In this document: in pieces, positions 58,046 through 64,000 of the stretch
Numbering within the stretch: position 1 is the first letter of the stretch
How the letters are laid out: each line of letters starts with the position of its first letter
Notes under the pieces: model-generated
Databases searched by the model: none
The model's input: the letters and a program-made list of their open reading frames with translations, nothing else
What the model was told of the DNA's origin: nothing
Source of the DNA: Yponomeuta sedellus
Lineage: Eukaryota > Arthropoda > Insecta > Lepidoptera > Yponomeutidae
DNA length: 64,000 bases
Direction of reading: 5' to 3'
Assembly: GCA_934045075.1 (NCBI GenBank)
Contig: OW203724.1
Location: 6,559,473 to 6,623,472, forward strand
Translations under genes and position numbers: made by a program

Positions 58046-58717
58046 TCAATTATATTATATTATACTAAGCTCCGCCACAGTCGGGTAAAAACGTTATTTG
58101 TTTCCAAAAGTCATATTTTACTTGATTTTCATTTTGATATTACATTAAATTTCAGATTGAATTCGCAGTGTTCACATTTTTCTTCGGTTTGATTCTTCAG
58201 ATTAAAGATTTTCATTTAAAATGTGTGTATTTTGATAAAAAGACATTTTATTAATGATTCATTGATACATAAGTACATATAGTCACGCCTGTAACTCAGA
58301 GGGGTATATACGCTTGTGATCGCTACTTGCCAAGATAGGTTTGTGAAATCTCATTCGTTCATCAACATACAAACCATACTACAAAACAAAGTAACCTCTC
58401 TCATTAATTAATTAATAAATTGATAAGAACTTCTCTAACGTTTTATCTATTAATTAGATCATTATTTAGAGAAGTGGAATAGGTAACGTGACACTCACGC
58501 ACGTGTTTATAGTGGCTAGTGTTATTTTGCATAAGTCCAGTTAAAGGTTATTTATTCCGTACAGCTGCAGCTGCAGTTATACAGCTTTGTTGCAATGTCG
58601 TCCTTAACGTAACTTATTAGAAAACCCGTGTGTAAAGCTACCTACATCAAGGGCTGCACAATCACACGAGTCACGCATTTTAACTTGAAATTATTGTCCA
58701 ATTCGGAAACTCAATTT

Positions 58718-58866
58718 TTGAGGTCCCGGGTTCGAATCCCGGCTGGGAACAACAAAAAAAAGCCCTAATCTTGGATGTTTACATGTTTGTGATGTCATTG
58801 TTTCTGGTTCCCACGACACAGGGTATCCTAGTGTGGGGCCAGAAGCAATGTATGTGCTTGTATGTA
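58718..58866 (+). mobile_element. tRNA-derived SINE (family D), head-truncated
   Basis: Begins at the B-box side (gaggtcccgggttcgaatcc) and continues with the family body (catgtttgtgatgtcattgt, gggtatcctagtgtgggg). The 5' part of the head is missing. Confidence 0.65.
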
Positions 58867-59059
58867 ACTTAAATTTTCAACCATACCGAGTTTTATAGTT
58901 CACTTCACTGTTTATACGAATGGGCAATTGGGCAATAATGTTAATTATTTATTCAATAGAAATAGTTTTATTATTGATTTCTTACAAATATCAAATTGTC
59001 ATCCATACGTCATTACATAGCTGTCATTATACGTCAATTTTGTTATTCCAAGTCTGATT

Positions 59060-59268
59060 CTTTTTTGTTATACCACGTTTTATAGTGACTGACGTTACAT
59101 GTCAAGTCACACGGAAATGATGTCGAACGGGATAAAAAGTATCCTATGTCCTTCTCCTGGCTCTAAACTACCTCCCTGCCAATTTTCATCTAAATCGGTT
59201 CAGCCGTTCTTGAGTTATAAGTGAAGTAACTAACACGACTTTCTTTTATATATATAGATTATACAATG
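59060..59268 (-). mobile_element. Helitron-like 5' end fragment
   Basis: On the minus strand it starts TCTATATATATAAAAGAAAG after an A and continues with aagaacggctgaaccgattt. This kind of start is frequent in lepidopteran Helitron-like elements; the other end was not found. Confidence 0.45.
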
Positions 59269-59364
59269 CTGATGCTATTGGTAAAATAAAAAAAATATAT
59301 CATCTAACTAATTTCACGTTTCACTTTTATTATTTACGGTATGATAAATAAAGAGTTTTAATTA

Positions 59365-59470
59365 TGATCTTAGGCCGCCAATTGTACTACTATGTATATT
59401 TGCAATTGTTTTGTATTTGTTGTTTTCCAGTGTACAATAAAGAATATTCTTATCTTATCTTATCTAATAA
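59365..59470 (+). repeat. LINE 3' tail (family Y)
   Basis: Contains aggccgccaattgtactact and ends tacaataaagaatattctta followed by about three tctta units. Confidence 0.6.
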
Positions 59471-59474
59471 TATC

Positions 59475-59650
59475 TTCTTCTTCTTCTTCTTCTTCAGGCT
59501 ATATTAGTCCACTGCTGGACATAGCCCTCCCCTAATGAGCAACATAGCGCCCTGTCTTCAGCTTGCCGCATCCAGCATCTGCCTGCAGTTTTTCGCAGAT
59601 CGTCATCCCACCTGGTCAGAGGGCGTCCTACACTACGTTTGTCGAGTCGC
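59475..59650 (-). mobile_element. RTE-like LINE, ORF2 C-terminus
   Basis: The minus frame reads V-G-R-P-L-T-R-W-D-D-D-L, C-W-M-R-Q-A-E-D-R-A, then G-E-G-Y-V-Q-Q-W-T-N and stop, followed by (aag)n. This is the typical end of RTE-type reverse transcriptases; the core is absent. Confidence 0.75.
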
Positions 59651-60807
59651 GGTCAGAGTGCTTAGTGCGAGTTTTACAGATCCAATCGAATAACTTTACT
59701 ACCGCGTTAATCGAGCATTGAGTAGTGAGTATGAGTAAGTTAACCGTTCGAACTGGCAAAACGCTGTCACAGTACAACTCGCACTCGCGTTTATTCGTGT
59801 TTTGGCTGGTAAGCGTGTTCACTTCTCAACGTAAACCATTACAACTCGCACTCAGCAATTTTAATTTCCATACTTGTCGCTAGGTGGCGCTTCCTCGATG
59901 CCATAGAAATATGAGTTTACGTGATCGAGTAGTTAAAAAACTCGCACTAAGCACTCTGAGTGCTTCGTGCGAGTTTAAGCATTACCCAGGCTATGGAAAC
60001 TGCACCACCACATCAAGGGTTGGCTGGAAGAGATTTCGAAGAGAAATAAGGTCGCCATGTACACTTTTAAATTTTGTGTTTTTTTATGATGTTTGTGTGT
60101 GCAATAAAGTATAAAGAAGTAAGGCAATTAGTTCGAACGGGACGCAAATTCAATACTTTTGAGTGGGATGGCTCCTCAGATATTGCTAATGGTGTAAGAG
60201 CGCCTACTAGTCACGCTATGACAGGTACGGCTCTTACGGTTGGTTACGAGATTAGCTATAGTCTTGTAACCGGGTAGCTAAATGGGGTAGCTTGCAGGAG
60301 TGCTATCTGCTAGGAATGAAAGCACTCTATTGCTGTTAAACCATCACTATATTATACTGCTACTTAATAACGATCGAAATGATTTAATGAAATGCTAATG
60401 AGTACGTGCGGCGCGGCTGATTGGCAGTTGCGAACTAAAGTCTGTTTCCGCGCTAATTAGGTGAATTGATGAAAATGCTGACTGTACAAAAGATGTGCGG
60501 TTGCATCGTACAAATGGGAAATCCTACTGCTTTTACCGAATATTCTATTAAAGACATTTTTGAACTTTGCCAGTCAAAATTCATTAAAAGTTATCAGTTT
60601 TATACATAATTCTAATCCGTCTTCGTCCAACGCTTTACCCATTAATTCATCTCTGCAACTTACTTCTTAGTTACCAACTGTGTATTTTAGATTAAGTATT
60701 GTATATCATACGAGTACCTGTATTTTGGCAAACTTCTGTGTTATTGTACCTTGGACTTCATTCCAAAACACAAACATTAATGTGAATTTATACTCGTAGT
60801 AGCAATC

Positions 60808-61158
60808 GTTATCAACCCTTGTATGTCACCACTGCTGGGGCACGGGTCTCTTCCTGCATCGCAGGAAGGTTAGGCCATACTCCACCACGGGGGCCAAGTC
60901 CGGGTTGGTGGAGGATTGTAAGATAGTGGCGGGCCTTACTGTCAGAAGTTATCAAGCCGCCCACATGGCTTAACGACTGCCATTATTTGACAGCCGGCAC
61001 CAACGACCTAACGTGCCTTGCGAAGCACGGAAGCGCTCGGAAAAATGCCACTAGCGGTAGTCACGGGATGCTCACCCATCCCATACCTGACCGCGCCTGT
61101 CGTTGCTTAACCAAGTGATTGATTCCAATCACTCGGTTCGCCTAGGCCACGAGCGCTT
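60808..61158 (-). mobile_element. 5S rRNA-like SINE, copy 4
   Basis: Near full-length: body from ttatcaacccttgtatgtca, head ending gagcgctt. On the minus strand the head reads ttaagcaacgacaggcgcgg followed by tcaggtatgggatgggtgag, the clearest 5S likeness in the window. The short word agcaat flanks both ends. Confidence 0.75.
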
Positions 61159-61164
61159 CAGCAA

Positions 61165-61278
61165 TACCACTCGCTAACGGCTTAAGGAAAACATCGTGAG
61201 GAATGCAGAGTGCCTGAGATGTTCAAATACCTTAGCGTTTGCAATCCGCGGTGAGCACGCCTGGTAATTAAGCCCATA

Positions 61279-61313
<35 letters not shown>

Positions 61314-61360
61314 AGAAAGTCAGTGCCCTGCAGTGCAGTGGGACGTTTATAGGCTACATA
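61165..61360 (+). mobile_element. Family E SINE 3' part with (CT)n
   Basis: Body from ccactcgctaacggcttaag to ccctgcagtgcagtgggacg. An expanded CT run (61282-61310) replaces the short ctctct seen in the copy near 9820. Confidence 0.6.
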
Positions 61361-61371
61361 AAAAAAACCTG

Positions 61372-61616
61372 TGTGTGGTGTCGGCCTAGAGAATAGCACC
61401 AACCCAATTCTTCCCGCGGGTGTCGTAAAAGACGACTAAGGGACACAAACCGGGGTGGGCAGCAGCGCCCCCTGCAGTACAATTCCACCAAACTGCGATC
61501 CCCAACCCGCATGCCCAGCGTGGGGATTATGGGCGTTACCCTCTATGATAACACAACGTGGCGCTCTTTAGGGGAGGGCTATGTCCAGCAGTAGACTAGT
61601 TTAGCCTGACGTCAAC
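61372..61616 (+). mobile_element. Non-autonomous RTE-like derivative
   Basis: Same two-part structure as 9118-9395 but on the plus strand: tgtggtgtcggcctagagaa, ccccaacccgcatgcccagc, then an ORF2 end coding W-R-S-L-G-E-G-Y-V-Q-Q followed by a stop. Confidence 0.65.
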
Positions 61617-61622
61617 AAAAAA

Positions 61623-61666
61623 AGACAACCGGGCGCCAAGTGTAGGTACTTGGCGCCCGGTTGTCT
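61623..61666. repeat. Perfect GC-rich hairpin
   Basis: Exact 19-base arms (agacaaccgggcgccaagt and complement) with a 6-base loop, unusually GC-rich for this window. Its function is unknown. Confidence 0.85.
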
Positions 61667-61829
61667 AGTTAGTAGTTAGACCTGAGATTTTCGCACTTAG
61701 CTTCACAGTTGGGCCATTGTGCGTAGCAAGCGCTGTATGTTAACACTTCAGACATTAGGGTTTCCTCACAATGTTTTCATTCACATTTAGCGAGTAGTAT
61801 AGCTACTATAACTTTTCAAATATACATAA

Positions 61830-62030
61830 AAACCTATTTAGAGGCAAAAAATTCCACCCATTTCGAAATTTCACTGATGCCGGTGAGTCGCCCATTAGCT
61901 CAGTTGGACAGAGCGCTGGCATGGATAGCCAGAGGTCGCGGGTTCGAATCCCGGCATGGGTGGAATTTTTAGCCTCTAAATAGGTTTTTAAAATTGTCCT
62001 TAGCACGGGTTAGTGCATTGAAAATAATAT
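61830..62030 (+). mobile_element. tRNA-like fold-back SINE, short inverted end
   Basis: Starts aacctatttagaggcaaaaa with only about 35 bases of inverted end, then the plus-strand module and the long tail. The word aaatatacataa at 61818-61829 and 62031-62042 is the target duplication. Confidence 0.82.
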
Positions 62031-62042
62031 AAATATACATAA

Positions 62043-63029
62043 CTTACAAAATAATGTCGTTGATACATGCCGGAATTTCAACCCACCTCCAGATTGAGAA
62101 GCCGACGTTCTACTTCTCCGGTACCACCGCTCTGTCGGGCGCACCAATACAATTATTTGCATTTTGTTCGTTTTGTTTAGTATATCTTAATGTTTCGCGA
62201 TACTCATAAGTACATAGTTATACAGGGCGTCCCCAAATTATGGGCCATGAAGGGAAAGTACCTTAAATATCGTAGATAGGGTATTTCGCTGAAATAATAC
62301 TTTATGTTATTTTTAAAAGTTAGTAATTCTGCGTTCAAAGATTTTCAAAAAATTACTTGCCTTGGCTGGGAATCGAACTGACTTTTTAAAAAAAAAACAC
62401 CCCTACTTTTATGATGCCAATCGAAAGAATGGCCAAAAACTAATAACTCTTTTTAAGTAACATAGTATTTTAAAAGAAAGGAACAGCGTGAAATTAATCA
62501 TTTTAATCAAATTAAAAACATACATGAAACTGCCGTAATTTTTTGACTACGGCAAACTGCCGACAAACTGACCGGTCGTCGATCGTAGAAACTGGCGATC
62601 CCGGCAAAGATTTGAAAATATATAAATAAAAAATACATATATCTTTACTATCGTCAGATTCTTATAAAACTTTTCTGCACCTACCGGGCTATTAATTCAC
62701 TTAATCAGGAATTCAAACCGTTGGAAACACTATGAAAGCTACATTTTTTCACGGCAAACGTGTCAGTTACTTCCTTAATCGGAATTCATAGTTATTTTAA
62801 TTATTTCCGTCCAGAACAAGATTGAAATAACCGGAACTCATATTGTAAGTGAATCTAGAATGCCTACTTAAAATAAAACTCAGTGCTGCGATTCATCAAG
62901 GTGAAATATCCAAGCCTAACAAGGTACGTAGTTAGTTTAAAGTTGAATTCACAATTTTGTGAGAATGAACGAGAAATAATCAATAATTAACTTCCACACA
63001 ACACAACCACAGGGGTATATTATTAAGTA
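62043..63029. other. No gene seen; degenerate tRNA-like block
   Basis: At about 62070-62145 a degenerate minus-strand tRNA-like head is visible (ggaatttcaaccc, ggtaccaccgctctgtcg). The rest is AT-rich with no supported gene. Confidence 0.5.
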
Positions 63030-63210
63030 CTAGCTGACCCAGCGAACTACGTACCGCCTAACAGTCGATTCTTTATTTTTTTTTCTCTCCGTAAGAACCA
63101 TCCTCGTACTTCAAGGAATATTCTAAAAAAGAATTAGCGAAATCGGTTCAGTTGCTCTCGAGATTTGCGCTTACCAACACATTCAGCGATTCGTTTTATA
63201 TTATAGAAGA
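63030..63210 (-). mobile_element. Short Helitron-like element
   Basis: On the minus strand it runs from TCTTCTATAATATAAAACGA (after A) to gctgggtcagctag (before T). It is close to 32869-33054. Confidence 0.75.
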
Positions 63211-63279
63211 TAGATTAATTACCAGGCAAGGACGTCAAAAACATGAAAACACACCCAGACTGAGGCCACTTGTACAATT

Positions 63280-63365
63280 GTAGGGCTTCGAGTGGGAATC
63301 GAACCCACGACCTCTGTCCTGGTAACTTAACGGCTAGACCAGCGATGCAGTAGACCAAGCGTACA
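63280..63365 (-). mobile_element. tRNA-like SINE head, single copy
   Basis: The minus strand reads tcgctggtctagccgttaag and gggttcgattcccactcgaa. The B-box is perfect, but the 5' end does not pair with the 3' end, so it is not a functional tRNA. Confidence 0.55.
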
Positions 63366-63483
63366 TACCATACATTAATCTATCTATCCTCTTCTTCTTG
63401 CCTCTCCGACTAGCGAGGGTAAGCAGTCAGCTCTGCATATTTTATCTATCAGCACTGGTAATTCCGGTTCACTTCAGTAGGTT

Positions 63484-63524
63484 TTAAAAACCTATTAAGA
63501 GGCTAAAAATTCCACCCATGCCGT
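63484..63524 (-). repeat. tRNA-like SINE end fragment
   Basis: Only the short 3' end (taaaaacctattaagaggct, then tccacccatgccg) is present. Confidence 0.6.
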
Positions 63525-63582
63525 AGGTTTCTCAACCAGGACAGTTTCTCCAGCCCACGCGTCTTTTCGATATCGATATCAA

Positions 63583-63691
63583 CCCTTGTATGTCCCCACT
63601 GCTGGGGCACGGGTCTCTTCCTGCATCGCAGGATGGTTAGGCCATACTCCACCACCGGGACCAAGTCCGGGTTGGTGAGACAGTGGCGGGT
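63583..63691 (-). repeat. 5S-like SINE body fragment
   Basis: Shares tgtccccactgctggggcac and tctcttcctgcatcgcagga with the family; truncated before the 5S-like head. Its end abuts the possible exon at 63692. Confidence 0.65.
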
Positions 63692-63937
63692 CTTGCCAGC
63701 GATTTTTCCCATTTTTATGGAGAAGACAATATCTTGGACACCTATAACTATTTCCGAAAATGTCAAATGGAGTTGGTAGAAGTTGAATGGTACGGTTTAG
63801 CTGATTATATATTTGTTGTCGCATCAATTTTGGTGTTAGCATCTATTGTCTTTAGTAGGTACGATTACTTAGTAAAACAAAAACATGTTTCACGTATGGA
63901 ACGCCCGTTTATTGCAGTCGTCAATCTTTGCTTTTGA
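63692..63937 (+). CDS. Possible last exon of a membrane protein
   Basis: A plus frame follows a plausible acceptor (gtcttgccag) and runs to a tga at 63935-63937. An AATAAA lies at about 63941-63946. It reads D-F-S-H-F-Y-G at the start, then V-E-W-Y-G-L-A-D-Y, a hydrophobic helix (I-F-V-V-A-S-I-L-V-L-A-S-I-V-F) and a basic tail. The layout resembles the last helix and tail of a polytopic membrane protein, such as an ABCG C-terminus, but this is only a shape argument. The ATG at 63683 lies in repeat sequence and is probably not the start. It could also be a chance frame. Confidence 0.35.
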   Translation, partial: LASDFSHFYGEDNILDTYNYFRKCQMELVEVEWYGLADYIFVVASILVLASIVFSRYDYLVKQKHVSRMERPFIAVVNLCF

Positions 63938-64000
63938 TAAATAAAATTCTTGTTGTTTCTAGTTTTATTTCAGTTTAGGTATTCTGTACTTAGCGTATCC

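Overview
The window is eukaryotic nuclear DNA, most likely from a moth or butterfly. It is AT-rich and crowded with transposable elements. The repeat set fits Lepidoptera: several tRNA-like SINE families, RTE-like LINE ends coding a ...YVQQWT... tail, short Helitron-like elements ending in CTAG, a mariner and CR1-like LINEs. This assignment is an inference from repeats and gene style; no species can be named.

Host genes. The only well supported host gene is an ABC transporter of subfamily G (ABCG1/ABCG4-like) on the minus strand. Five consecutive exons (17283-17166, 16096-15877, 14985-14840, 7353-7115, 5749-5517) carry the whole nucleotide-binding domain and the linker to the membrane domain. 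All splice sites are GT/AG and all reading phases agree. The first exon(s) and the membrane-domain exons are not visible; the latter should lie beyond the left edge. The largest intron, about 7.5 kb, is packed with repeats. Two weaker coding candidates are a fragment ending in a V-W-D motif (19712-19885, minus) and a possible last exon of a membrane protein (63692-63937, plus, followed by AATAAA).

Mobile elements by region. 1-23 kb: SINEs, MITEs, LINE tails and Helitron pieces around the ABCG exons, a perfect 297-bp inverted repeat (17861-18572) and a 273-bp (TAA)n tract. 23.3-26.1 kb: a CR1-like LINE with an intact RT frame but an internal deletion. 27.4-31.9 kb: a second, more complete CR1-like LINE with a PHD-like finger and an SGNH-esterase ORF1, broken by frameshifts and a stop. 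34.4-35.7 kb: a full-length dead mariner. 39.97-45.95 kb: a complete BEL/Pao LTR retrotransposon with identical LTRs, a 5-bp target duplication and one unbroken gag-pol frame. It is the youngest and only apparently competent element here. 46-64 kb: SINEs, LINE ends, hairpins and long stretches without recognisable genes.

The most unusual pattern is a tRNA-like SINE family with at least 12 substantial copies. Many copies are inverted dimers flanked by their own 11-15 bp target duplications, so the fold-back form itself appears to be what inserts.
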